64,000 nucleotides of DNA from Planctomycetota bacterium (GTDB lineage: Bacteria > Planctomycetota > UBA1135). Where the stretch lies: the NCBI GenBank assembly GCA_021776795.1, contig JAJFFC010000020.1, positions 186,001 to 250,000 on the forward strand, written 5' to 3'. Below are positions 8,496 to 16,618 of the stretch, piece by piece. Under the pieces are notes generated by a model that was not told where the DNA came from, ran no database searches, and saw only the letters and a program-made list of their open reading frames with translations. The first letter of the stretch is position 1. Each line of letters begins with the position of its first letter. Both the position numbers and the translations under genes were made by a program.

Positions 8496-8531
8496 AGAAG
8501 AGCCGCCGCTCTTCTCACGAAAAGCGGCGGC
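8496..8531 (-). terminator. Intrinsic terminator after the thioredoxin-like gene
   Basis: On the minus strand a 13-bp stem (8502-8514 with 8519-8531, one G-U pair, GTGA-type loop) is followed by a short pyrimidine run TCTTCT (8501-8496). It lies 24 bases after the stop of the thioredoxin-like gene and only 17 bases before the start of the sigma factor gene. It could therefore also act as an attenuator or leader structure for the sigma gene. Confidence 0.7.
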
Positions 8532-8554
8532 AGAATGAGGGAAAGACCGGAGCT

Positions 8555-9562
8555 TTAGGCCGGGTCTTCGCCGAGGATTTCCTTAATGACTTCCTTCTGG
8601 CGGTCATTCAAGTCGCCCATGTCCTTGGCACGTTGGGCCCAAGTCTTGGCGTCCTCTGGCTTATCCAGGTACTGCTTGCAAAAGAAGGCCGAAGCGACCC
8701 AAACGTCGCGCACGACTTCCTTGTCATGAACTTTGCCCGTGTCAAACAGCGTGCCCGCGGCGACGAGGAATTCCTCGAGGTCGGCGAGTTCGCGCAGAGT
8801 GTTGAGCTTGGCAGCAGTCACCGCTTCGAGCAGACCATGCTCGTTGGCAGGGTCGGCAGCAGCAGCGGCGGCAGATTCGTCGGCAGTGGCTTGATTGGAG
8901 GCAAGCAAGGCGGTGAAGGCACTAATCTTGATGCCGGCCTTGTCCTTCGGGTCGAGTTCGAGGCCCTTGCGCACAATCTTGGCTAGAGTTTCGCCACCAA
9001 TGCCGTCGCCCAAATCCTTGAGCTGAGCAATCGCCTTCTTGACGATAGGGATCTTGTCTTCGGCAGCTTCAAAGGCAGTTTCAATCTCTTTGATCTTGGC
9101 CAATGCGGCCTTGCCCTCGGTGCGCTGGGTGAGCACATCGGCGAGATAATCCTCGGGAGTTGCGCCGGTGTAACCACTACGCCCGAAAACTTCGCCCTCT
9201 GGAGTCATCAGCAATACGGTTGGGTAACCCTCGATGCCGTACTGCTCCACCAACTCTTGGTTGCGCTCTGGGTTGGGTACCGCAGCTTTCGCCTCTTCCC
9301 CGTTCGGGAAGTCGAGCGAAACGAGTACATAGGTGTCGACAGCTTTGCCGGTGAACTCTTCCTTCTCCCACACCTCAGCACGGAGGCGTTTGCAGTAAGG
9401 TCACCAGTCAGAGCCGGTGAAGTCGACGAGCAGGTCCTTGCCTTGCTCGGCGGCAACAGCGGCAGCCTTGTCAAAGTCGGTGTACCAGCGGGAGTCATGC
9501 TCCTGCGCGGCAACCGAAGAGAAGCCCGCAAGCAGCAGGCCGAGGGTCAAAATGGTTTTCAT
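8555..9562 (-). CDS. Thioredoxin-family protein, candidate selenoprotein (UPYC active site)
   Basis: Read from the ATG at 9562 to the TAA at 8555-8557, this is a 335-residue exported thioredoxin-fold protein whose only internal stop is a TGA at codon 54. A signal peptide (1-20, ending VAAQ) precedes 'DLLVDFTGSDW', TGA, then 'PYCKRLRAEVWEKEEF'. Related thioredoxin-family proteins have Cys-x-x-Cys after 'TGSDW', so the TGA sits exactly on the first active-site Cys, giving U54-P-Y-C57. The fold continues with the cis-Pro strand 'GYPTVLLM' and an alpha-helical C-terminal half of about 190 residues. A hairpin 18 bases after the TGA fits a bacterial SECIS element. Predicted periplasmic thiol/selenol oxidoreductase. 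A nonsense mutation or a sequencing error is the alternative, but codon use is normal on both sides. Confidence 0.75.
9370..9389 (-). promoter_or_regulatory. Candidate bacterial SECIS hairpin for Sec54
   Basis: In the mRNA, ACGCCUC pairs with GAGGUGU (7 bp, one G-U) around the loop CGUGCU. The loop begins 18 bases after the UGA and has G as its second base. The remembered bacterial SECIS pattern is a loop 16-37 bases after UGA with a G in the first two loop positions. The hairpin lies within the coding sequence just after the active site. Confidence 0.65.
9401..9403 (-). other. In-frame TGA, probable selenocysteine codon (residue 54)
   Basis: The codon reads TGA followed by C on the minus strand, between the Trp codon of 'GSDW' and the Pro codon of 'PYC'. 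It is the only in-frame stop between the ATG at 9562 and the TAA at 8555-8557. Confidence 0.72.
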
Positions 9563-9873
9563 GCTAAGTATTAGGCCCGTTAGGTGGGCCACCCATGGAA
9601 ATGGGGGACGCAAACTCTACGGTTCGGGGGCTCTTCTCGAGGTGGCTTTCTGGGGTTTCCTTCCTGTGCTTAGCCGCCACGGGGAGATTAGACAGTATAA
9701 CAGCCATATCTTCTTGTATCCTGGCCGGGCAGTTCGCTTTCGCCAGGCCCTCGCATAAACCTCAAACTATCTTTCCTCAAAGTTAACCCATCCTTTGCCT
9801 GCTCCTCGAACAAGGAAAAGTAGGTCAGAATGGCCTTTAACGGGGTGATTCAAGCCACCGATAGGGAAATGAC
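9563..9873. other. Intergenic region between divergent genes
   Basis: 311 bases between the divergent starts of the thioredoxin-like gene (9562) and the Sel1 protein gene (9874). It must hold both promoters, but I see no convincing -35/-10 pair, operator palindrome or RNA structure. Short open frames here lack ribosome-binding sites and recognisable sequence. Confidence 0.5.
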
Positions 9874-11037
9874 ATGAGCCTTCGCCTACCCATTTCTGTT
9901 TCTTCGCCTTGCCTTCTGCTTTTAACGGTTCTTGGTGCTCCAGCCTGTAGCACGGTGACCTCTGGTGGGCATGATGCCTATGCTCAGGGCAATTTTTCTG
10001 ATTCGCTAGGCACGTGGATGGGCCTTGCGCAGGAGGGGAATGCCGAAGCGCAGTTCATGCTGGCCCTGCAATACGATCAGGGCCAGGGAGTTGCGGAAGA
10101 TGACCAGGAAGCCATGCAGTGGTATCGCCGGGCTGCCGTGCAGGGCCATGCTCCCGCGCAGACGAACCTCGGCATTTTGCTGGCCGAGCAAGGTGGGGAG
10201 GCCTCCTTGCAAGAGGCCGTGACCTGGTTCACTAGGGCGGCCGAGGAGGGCTTTGCCCCAGCATCCACCAATCTTGGCATGATGCAACTTCTTGGTCAGG
10301 GGGTGGAGAAGAACCCTAGCCTAGGCAGGGGTTCCCTCGAGAATGGTGCCCGCAATGGCGATGCGCGAGCTGCCCGATTATTGGGCGCGGTGTATTACGT
10401 TGGATACGAAACGGCAACCAACTTTGATCGCGCCGCTGAGTGGTATCAAATGGCAGCACTGCAGGGCGATGCCGAGGCTCAGTACCAGCTTGGCTTACTC
10501 TTCCTCAACGGTGAGGGGGTTCAGCAACGAGACGAAGAGGCGCGCCGTTGGTTCCAGCGCTCGGCAGAGCAGGGAGAAGCGTCGGCACAATTCCTACTGG
10601 CGCGTATGACGGATGCTGGGATTGGTGGAGACAAGGAGCACGATTCGGCGCAGCGTCTGCTCGAACAAGCTGCTGCAAACAACTATTTGCCTGCGCAATC
10701 CGCATTGGCGATGCGCTACTTGCAGGGAGACTTTGTTCCGCGCGACGACGAAAAAGCCTTCCACTGGATGAGCCAAGCAGCTCTCCAAGGCTTCGCGGTA
10801 GCCCAATACAACCTGGGCCTGATGTATGTCAAAGGCCAAGGTGTGATGCAGGACCGCCTGCAAGCTTTGCGTTGGATGAAGGCTGCCGCAGATCAGGGGC
10901 TTCAGCAAGCTCAGGAGCGCGTGGACATGATGGAAGCGAGTTCCACCGCCGCGGCATTACCTGGAATCCAGAGTGAAGGATACCTGATGCCTGATTGGGC
11001 AGCGGATGCGCATCCGCTACCCGAGGCACTGCGTTAA
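9874..11037 (+). CDS. Exported Sel1-like repeat (TPR-type) protein
   Basis: 387 residues. The N-terminus is a signal peptide ending near 'GAPACSTV', which may be a weak lipobox (Cys25). Then follow about eight Sel1-type repeats of about 36 residues with the pattern 'A.AQ..LG.....G.GV..D...A..W...AA..G', for example 'AEAQFMLALQYDQGQGV' and 'AVAQYNLGLMYVKGQGV'. Sel1 repeats build alpha-solenoid protein-binding scaffolds in the periplasm or at the membrane. It is convergent with the TPR gene of the TonB cluster (stops 9 bases apart). The partner is unknown. Confidence 0.88.
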   Translation: MSLRLPISVSSPCLLLLTVLGAPACSTVTSGGHDAYAQGNFSDSLGTWMGLAQEGNAEAQFMLALQYDQGQGVAEDDQEAMQWYRRAAVQGHAPAQTNLGILLAEQGGEASLQEAVTWFTRAAEEGFAPASTNLGMMQLLGQGVEKNPSLGRGSLENGARNGDARAARLLGAVYYVGYETATNFDRAAEWYQMAALQGDAEAQYQLGLLFLNGEGVQQRDEEARRWFQRSAEQGEASAQFLLARMTDAGIGGDKEHDSAQRLLEQAAANNYLPAQSALAMRYLQGDFVPRDDEKAFHWMSQAALQGFAVAQYNLGLMYVKGQGVMQDRLQALRWMKAAADQGLQQAQERVDMMEASSTAAALPGIQSEGYLMPDWAADAHPLPEALR

Positions 11038-11046
11038 TAAGCCCGC

Positions 11047-12390
11047 TTAAGAGGCTTTCGCGCCACGCTCGACTTGGTCCAGGAAGTCTTGGACATAGTC
11101 CTGAGGGTCGACCTGTTGCGCACGACGTAAGAGCGGAAGGGCTTCGCGGTACTTGCCTTGGCCAACCAGCAACTGTGCTTTGCCGACCAGAGCCTTGGCT
11201 TCAAAACCAGTAATCTTCTCGGCTCGGTCAAAGTAGTTCATCGCAACTTCTGCTTCACCTGCGCGGCGGTGGTAATGCCCCAACAGGAGGAGGGCTTCAC
11301 CATCGAGCGGATCCAAGGCGACGACTTGCTCAAGAACCTTGGCTTCTTCTTCGCCGCCGCCGCGAGCAAGGGCTAGGCGCGAGCGCAGAATCAAGATTTC
11401 TTTCTGCGTGTCTTGTGCCATGGCTTCACCGAAATGCTGCTCCATGCCATCAAGTAGGGTCTGCGTTTCTTCAAGTCCGCCATTCACGACGAGGTTTCGC
11501 GCCGCCGCGAGTGGGCGCTCTTCGGCACCAGGGCCACCCATGGGCAGAGCCCGCAGATAGGCTTGGACGCCGAGGTCAAACAAGCCTTCATTGATGTAGA
11601 TGTCACCAAGGCCATTCAGGCTCGCTGCTGTGGATTTGCCGAGACCATCAAGCATCTCGAAATTTTTGGCGGCATCCATGGGTCGGCCTAAGCCAATGAA
11701 GGCATTGGCTTGCAACATCCAAAGGTCGGTGCGGCTAGGGTCCGCCTGCAACATGCTTTCACAAAAGGAGGAAAGCTCCAGGTACCTCTGCTGCTTGTAA
11801 AAAGCCCGGGCAAGCCCCATTTGCCAGTCTGGAGTTTCTGGGTCGAGAAGAACCGCCATACGGTAGGCGGTTTCTGCGGCGATGTAGTTGCCTACATTGG
11901 AATGCGCATATCCAAGTAAGCCGTAAGTCGTGCCACGACTTTCTCCAAACTCAAGAGTGCGGGTAAGAGCAGGCACAGCTTCTCGGAACTTGCCGATGCG
12001 TACGTAGGTTTGTCCCAAATAATTCCAAGCCCGGCGGTATTTCGGAAACTTCTTGACCGCAGATCCGAAGGCGATGGCGGCTTGGTCGAAGCGGTCCTTT
12101 TGGAATAACAAATGCCCCAGTGTGAAATCGTAAACCGCGCTGTTTTCCTTGCCAATGAGATTACCTAGCACGCTAATCGCACGGTCAATGTCTTCGTCAG
12201 CCATGAGTTGCAAGACTTCTTGCATGGCTTCGATCTCTTGCTCCGAGACTGGTGGCTCGACGTCGCTGACGGCGAGCAAGCCTTCATTAAAGCGTCGTTG
12301 GAATTCTGGATCTTTCCAGATCGATAAATCCTGCGCCCAGCTAGAGGCGATGAAACAGGTAGCAACAATGAGGATTGAGAGCAGGCGCAT
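11047..12390 (-). CDS. Exported TPR protein of the TonB2-type cluster
   Basis: 447 residues with a signal peptide (1-19, ending SSWA) and TPR units through most of the length, such as 'AWNYLGQTYVRIGKFREAV', 'TYGLLGYAHSNVGNYIAA' and 'GKAQLLVGQGKYREALPLL'. It is the last gene of a minus-strand run DUF3450, long ExbB, ExbB, ExbD, TonB, TPR. In Vibrio-type TonB2 clusters a TPR protein occupies the same place after tonB. It starts 3 bases after the tonB stop, so co-expression is likely. Probable role: a periplasmic assembly or stabilising factor for the energising complex. Confidence 0.85.
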   Translation of the reverse strand: MRLLSILIVATCFIASSWAQDLSIWKDPEFQRRFNEGLLAVSDVEPPVSEQEIEAMQEVLQLMADEDIDRAISVLGNLIGKENSAVYDFTLGHLLFQKDRFDQAAIAFGSAVKKFPKYRRAWNYLGQTYVRIGKFREAVPALTRTLEFGESRGTTYGLLGYAHSNVGNYIAAETAYRMAVLLDPETPDWQMGLARAFYKQQRYLELSSFCESMLQADPSRTDLWMLQANAFIGLGRPMDAAKNFEMLDGLGKSTAASLNGLGDIYINEGLFDLGVQAYLRALPMGGPGAEERPLAAARNLVVNGGLEETQTLLDGMEQHFGEAMAQDTQKEILILRSRLALARGGGEEEAKVLEQVVALDPLDGEALLLLGHYHRRAGEAEVAMNYFDRAEKITGFEAKALVGKAQLLVGQGKYREALPLLRRAQQVDPQDYVQDFLDQVERGAKAS

Positions 12391-12393
12391 GAG

Positions 12394-13065
12394 TTATTTG
12401 GGGAAGGTAATGGGGACGCGCATTTTGAATTCCACCGGCTTTCCTTTGCGCTTGCCGGGTTCGAATCGCCATTTTTTGATGGCATCAAGGGCTGATTTGT
12501 CCAGCACAGAGTTGCTGGATTTTTGAATGCGTGGGTCTTTCACTCGTCCGTCGCGATCGACCACAAACAAGATGTACACCGTGCCTCCGCCCGCGCGCCG
12601 GATAGTGGCGTTCATGGCTGGGCTGGGCTGATAGACCACGCGGGGCTTTTGGTCGAGGTCGGCCAGAGAGAACAAGGCATCGGCCTCCTTCTCTGAGGTT
12701 TGTAAGGACTGCAACTTCAAACCAAAATCGCCGTTCAGGCCATCACTTCCGAAGCCTGGATTGAGTGCCATTTCCAACTGGGCTAAATCCAGGGGTGGAG
12801 CCTCTTCTTGGAGCTCCGGTGGCGGTTCGTCTTCTACCTCTTCCTCTTCTGGAGGTGGTTCCTCTTCAGGTGGTGGCGGAGGCGGGGGAATGTTCGCGGT
12901 GTTGACTTGCGTCGTCAGGGTATCCGGCTCGGGCGGTTTATTGATGGCTTGGATGACCGGCAGCACTAAGAAAAACACTGCAGTGAGCGTGATGGCTCCC
13001 AGCGAGGATTGCAGCCCGTGGATTAGAGCGGCGAGGCGTTTTTTGCGGCTTGATGAACTCACCAC
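12394..13065 (-). CDS. tonB: TonB energy-transducing protein
   Basis: 223 residues. One N-terminal membrane helix (about 19-38), a Pro/Glu-rich periplasm-spanning linker (about 59-92, 'IPPPPPPPEEEPPP'), a helical spacer and a C-terminal TonB domain (about 140-223) with 'ILFVVDRDGRVKDPRIQ' and 'IKKWRFEPGKRKGKPV'. It transmits proton-motive force from ExbB/ExbD to TonB-dependent outer membrane receptors, of which one is encoded at 16619-19633. The start is a GTG at 13065 that overlaps the last base of the exbD stop, so translation is coupled. Confidence 0.93.
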   Translation of the reverse strand: MVSSSSRKKRLAALIHGLQSSLGAITLTAVFFLVLPVIQAINKPPEPDTLTTQVNTANIPPPPPPPEEEPPPEEEEVEDEPPPELQEEAPPLDLAQLEMALNPGFGSDGLNGDFGLKLQSLQTSEKEADALFSLADLDQKPRVVYQPSPAMNATIRRAGGGTVYILFVVDRDGRVKDPRIQKSSNSVLDKSALDAIKKWRFEPGKRKGKPVEFKMRVPITFPK

Positions 13066-13475
13066 TATCCTCCAATCGCAGTCGCGAGGCTTACCTTGGT
13101 CGCGCCCGCAAGCTTGGCCTCGTCAATCACTTTGACCAGGATTCCGGACTTAGCTGCGCGGTCGGCTTGAATGATGACGGGTAGGTCTTCTTGCGCGATC
13201 AACTGCTTGACTCGCGCGCGAACTCCGCCCACGCCAATCGACCTTCCGCCATACATGACGTCGCCCTTGTCGGTAATGGCGAGCAGAATGGAACTCTTCT
13301 CTAGCTGCACGCCAGAGGAGGCTTGGGGCTTATCCACCTGAACTCCGGTTTCCTCGACAAAAGTGGTTGTCACAATGAAGAAGATGAGGAGAATGAAGAC
13401 GCAGTCAATCAAGGGGGACATATCGATGCCTCCTTCTTGCTCGTCATCCTGAGCGAAATCTCGGAAACGGCTCAT
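13065..13475 (-). CDS. exbD: ExbD/TolR biopolymer transport protein
   Basis: 136 residues: a short cytoplasmic tail, one membrane helix with the essential protonatable Asp in 'SPLIDCVFILLIFF' (Asp24), and a periplasmic domain ending 'GATKVSLATA'. It forms the proton channel with ExbB/TtpC and drives TonB. Its ATG overlaps the exbB stop by four bases (ATGA), and its stop overlaps the tonB start. Confidence 0.95.
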   Translation of the reverse strand: MSRFRDFAQDDEQEGGIDMSPLIDCVFILLIFFIVTTTFVEETGVQVDKPQASSGVQLEKSSILLAITDKGDVMYGGRSIGVGGVRARVKQLIAQEDLPVIIQADRAAKSGILVKVIDEAKLAGATKVSLATAIGG

Positions 13476-14179
13476 GCGGTAGTCTGGACTTGAAGTTGTT
13501 GACGGATGCGTTGTGCAAGTTGCGCTTTGGCTTCAGCTCTCAGTTTTGCCTTAGACGGGGCGCGTTCTTGATGAAAGATGCTTTGCGTGCAAACCGTTTC
13601 GAGGTGAGCAAGGAAAGCCTTGTAGCGTTCGTGTTTGCGCACAAGTTGATACTGGAAAAACAGCCCGGGAAGGGCAATGACCAATCCAGTTTCGGTAGTG
13701 ATGAGTGCCTCGGAGATGCCTCCGGCAACCATATCCATGGTTTGCGCTCCACCAGAGCCAGTGGAGAGTGCGCCGAAAGTTGCAAGCATGCCGATGACTG
13801 TTCCGAGCAAGCCCACCAGAGGTGCGGCGCTGACGCAGATTTTCATCACCAGCAAATCTCGACTGAATGGCGTGACCTCTTGCAGGCGGACGCGATCAAA
13901 AATCTCGCCACACTCGCTCACGGTTCGAGCTCTCTGCACTTCATTGAGGAGTCGCCCGATGGGACCTTTGCGGAGCTCTGGTTCCCGAATCCAACGTCTC
14001 CATTTGCGTTCAGGTACACGAAGGAACCCCTTGCGCTCGAGCTTGAAGTGGATATTCATGCCAACGCCGAACATCACCACAGCAATGACGGCGATGGCAA
14101 TCATGGCACCACCACCCTGAAGCCAAATGGTCGTGGCCTCTTGCCAGAGGGTTTTGAGTTGCGTAAGCAGAGATTCCAT
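13472..14179 (-). CDS. exbB: ExbB/TolQ/MotA-family proton channel protein (short form)
   Basis: 235 residues with three membrane helices (about 20-40, 125-150 and 165-190) and the family signature 'APLVGLLGTVIGMLATF' followed by 'GGISEALITTETGLVIALP'. It is the usual ExbB of the pair; the longer homologue upstream (14189-15754) carries an extra periplasmic domain. It is coupled to exbD by an ATGA overlap. Confidence 0.94.
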   Translation of the reverse strand: MESLLTQLKTLWQEATTIWLQGGGAMIAIAVIAVVMFGVGMNIHFKLERKGFLRVPERKWRRWIREPELRKGPIGRLLNEVQRARTVSECGEIFDRVRLQEVTPFSRDLLVMKICVSAAPLVGLLGTVIGMLATFGALSTGSGGAQTMDMVAGGISEALITTETGLVIALPGLFFQYQLVRKHERYKAFLAHLETVCTQSIFHQERAPSKAKLRAEAKAQLAQRIRQQLQVQTTA

Positions 14180-14188
14180 GGTGAAGGC

Positions 14189-15754
14189 TTACTTACTTTG
14201 CCCTGCGAGTTGACCCTTTGCGTTTGGCTCATTCATGAGTGGGCCAAGTAAGTCTCCAAGAATCTCATTGACCTGTTCACGGACCAACTGAGGATCTGGT
14301 GCCGATTCGACAGTGCGTTGGCTACCACCTTCTTGCTCTGGCTCTTGGCCACGACTCAAGCTCACTTGGTTTACTAGACCAACTGCTGCCGTTTCCATTT
14401 TGGACGCGGCCGCACGGGCTTTCCGTGACAAGAAGGCATGGAGAAGCAGAGAAGGGATGGCCACAATCAGACCAAACTTGGTCGTGATGAGTGCCTCGGA
14501 AATGCCACCCGAAAGACTCTTCACATCGCCTGAGCCAAACACGGTAATCATTTTGAAGGTGTTGATGATTCCGGTTACGGTGCCGAGAAGACCCAGGAGT
14601 GGAGCCGAGGCGGCGCAAATCGCAATGAAAGGGAGGAAGGAATTCATGCGCAGGCGTGCCGTCAGAATGACTTCATACATCATTTCTTCGACTAGAGCAC
14701 GAGGCTCGCGCATATGCTCCACGCCAGCTTGGAGCATGGTCCCCAGCGGCCCACGAAGTTGCTTGGCCTTCTCGAGTGCAGCTTTGCGATCGCCATGGCG
14801 GACGTCGGCATACAACTTATCGAGTTGTTTGCGCGTTGGCATCGGCAGAATCGCGAGGGAAACCCACTTATACAAGGCCAACAACAGAGCAATTCCGGCC
14901 ATGGTGAAAATCGGCACCATGACAGGCCCACCATTCTGGATGTGCTCTATGAGAGTTTCCTTCGTCCCTTCAATCTTCTGCGCGTTTCCAAGAGTGGGGT
15001 CAAAGGGGAGGCTGCCTACTCCACTGGTGACTAGGGCGCCAGCAAGTTCTAAAGTCTCTGCATTGGCGTAGGGGGTGACGGAAGGTTCAGAGGAGTTAAT
15101 CCGCTCTACCGCAGGCCCCACGATTGAGCCATCTTTGGAGCTAAAGATGACGGTAGGACCGGCAAGGACGAAGGTGCCTTGGCGGACCTGGCCTTGGGAA
15201 TCCACGGCAGTTCCCTCGAACCGCGTCCCGCCAAATGCGTCTTCCAGCCGCCCCAGGCTGGTGTCCAAAAGCGCAGCTTGGGCTTGAAAAACTTCGAGCT
15301 CACTCAAGTTTGCGTTCTCGGATGCCAAGTTTGCGGCATCCAAATCTTCGGCGTAGCGTGCACGCTCAGAAATGTGCATGCTGACATCAAAGTTGCGTAC
15401 GTACTCACTCAGTAAGCTAGCAAGATAAAGAGATTCGTCCTGACGCGCCTTAATGTCGTTGCGCAGATTGCTTAGGTCCAAGATGTTGCCGTCGCGGAGT
15501 CGCGCGATGTCTTGATAGGCCTTGCGTTCCTCTGCGAGCACGCGTTCGCGCTCGGAGAGAGTTTGGTTCAGAGGAATTTTCTCTCCCGCGATGCGCTCTT
15601 GCAATGCGGCAAACTCTTGAAGGCTTTGCTCCAACCTCTGCTGCATGGAGTCAGCAGCTTGATCGAAGCTTGCTCCATTTTCCTGAGCGGCAATGCTGGC
15701 AGTGCAAGCCAGAAGGAGAAAGAAGCTAAGGGAAAGTTTCAGGGCTTGGTTCAT
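14189..15754 (-). CDS. TtpC-like long ExbB protein with periplasmic coiled-coil domain
   Basis: 521 residues from the ATG at 15754: a signal peptide (1-24, ending IAAQ), a periplasmic helical domain of about 220 residues ('MQQRLEQSLQEFAALQERI' and later heptads), then an ExbB/TolQ unit with 'GPVMVPIFTMAGIALLLAL', 'APLLGLLGTVTGIINTF' and 'GGISEALITTKFGLIVAIP'. This matches TtpC, the third protein of Vibrio TonB2 systems, which links the ExbB2/ExbD2/TonB2 complex to receptors. A much longer frame to 15982 would cover the end of the DUF3450 gene and is rejected. It starts 4 bases after the DUF3450 stop. Confidence 0.9.
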   Translation of the reverse strand: MNQALKLSLSFFLLLACTASIAAQENGASFDQAADSMQQRLEQSLQEFAALQERIAGEKIPLNQTLSERERVLAEERKAYQDIARLRDGNILDLSNLRNDIKARQDESLYLASLLSEYVRNFDVSMHISERARYAEDLDAANLASENANLSELEVFQAQAALLDTSLGRLEDAFGGTRFEGTAVDSQGQVRQGTFVLAGPTVIFSSKDGSIVGPAVERINSSEPSVTPYANAETLELAGALVTSGVGSLPFDPTLGNAQKIEGTKETLIEHIQNGGPVMVPIFTMAGIALLLALYKWVSLAILPMPTRKQLDKLYADVRHGDRKAALEKAKQLRGPLGTMLQAGVEHMREPRALVEEMMYEVILTARLRMNSFLPFIAICAASAPLLGLLGTVTGIINTFKMITVFGSGDVKSLSGGISEALITTKFGLIVAIPSLLLHAFLSRKARAAASKMETAAVGLVNQVSLSRGQEPEQEGGSQRTVESAPDPQLVREQVNEILGDLLGPLMNEPNAKGQLAGQSK

Positions 15755-15758
15755 GAAT

Positions 15759-16589
15759 CTAATCCAACTTGGCTGGGAGGGGGATGAATGCAGCCGGTTG
15801 CTCGTTTGCGTAAATCGCGACAGCTTGTGCAATCGAAGGGGCCTCTGCATTGGCTTCCTGCCAGACCCATCCTTCCTCGCCAGGGATGCCGTAGCCGCCA
15901 ATGGTTCCGTCAGCGCTGGCGTAATAAGCAAGGGAGATTCCGAGATACAGCACCGTGACCTCGGCAGAAGTGCCATCAGCAAGCTCGCGAATTTCGCTAC
16001 TGGAGTTCACTTCGCGATGGAATTTATTCACCGCATCGAGGATGCCGATGATGTTTTGGAATCGGCGGGCCAAGCCCAGCTCCTCACCGGTTCCTGGCTC
16101 TGGGATTCCTTGACTCAATGGCTTCAGGCGCTGGGCCAATGGCTCCGGCAGCCTCTTGAGAAGTGCAAGGGTGCGCGCCTCGAAGCCTTCAATCAAAGCA
16201 AACAGACTCTCCGAAGCCTCTTTGAGATCATCGCGTTGTTGACGCAAGGTGTCGAGTTGAAGCTTCGTTTCGGAGATTTTCTCATCCGCTTCCTCCGCTC
16301 TTTCGGTAATGGCGAGGATGTCCCGATCGAGCATCGCGATGCGGTCTTCGAGCAATTGCCGGCCTTCTTCCCACTCATTGGCGGTGGTGGAGATGAGGCG
16401 GCGAGTTTCGACCCATTGGTCCATCGTGTTGCGTGTGGTCGCAAGCTTTTCCGATTGCTCACCCGGCTCTTGAAGTTGGGGGACTGCCGTACTCGCGGCA
16501 ATCAGCAAAAGGCAGCCACAGACAAAGGGCATGGTTTGCATCAGTACTCGCAAGGGGTGCTGGCGATGAGGAGGAAGGGAGTTCGTCAT
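15759..16589 (-). CDS. DUF3450 family protein of the TonB2-type cluster
   Basis: 276 residues. A signal peptide (about 15-38), a long coiled coil (about 45-135, 'ERAEEADEKISETKLQLD'), then a globular part with 'RFQNIIGILDAVNKFHREV' and a C-terminal 'YYASADGTIGGYGIPG'. DUF3450 proteins are found at the head of TtpC/ExbB/ExbD/TonB clusters and are thought to act in the periplasm with the complex. An alternative start is the ATG at 16541, which would give a shorter signal peptide. It lies 29 bases after the receptor gene, in the same direction. Confidence 0.85.
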   Translation of the reverse strand: MTNSLPPHRQHPLRVLMQTMPFVCGCLLLIAASTAVPQLQEPGEQSEKLATTRNTMDQWVETRRLISTTANEWEEGRQLLEDRIAMLDRDILAITERAEEADEKISETKLQLDTLRQQRDDLKEASESLFALIEGFEARTLALLKRLPEPLAQRLKPLSQGIPEPGTGEELGLARRFQNIIGILDAVNKFHREVNSSSEIRELADGTSAEVTVLYLGISLAYYASADGTIGGYGIPGEEGWVWQEANAEAPSIAQAVAIYANEQPAAFIPLPAKLD

Positions 16590-16618
16590 GAGTCTTGAGG
16601 AAGGCGCGGCGCGGAGGC

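Noticed and set aside
9595-9786. A short plus-strand gene in the 9563-9873 gap
   Set aside because: The 63-codon frame has no RBS, no recognisable sequence and ends without clear relation to neighbours.
14313-15071. A 252-codon plus-strand frame opposite the TtpC-like gene
   Set aside because: It is an antisense shadow of a conserved ExbB-type gene, with no recognisable sequence of its own.
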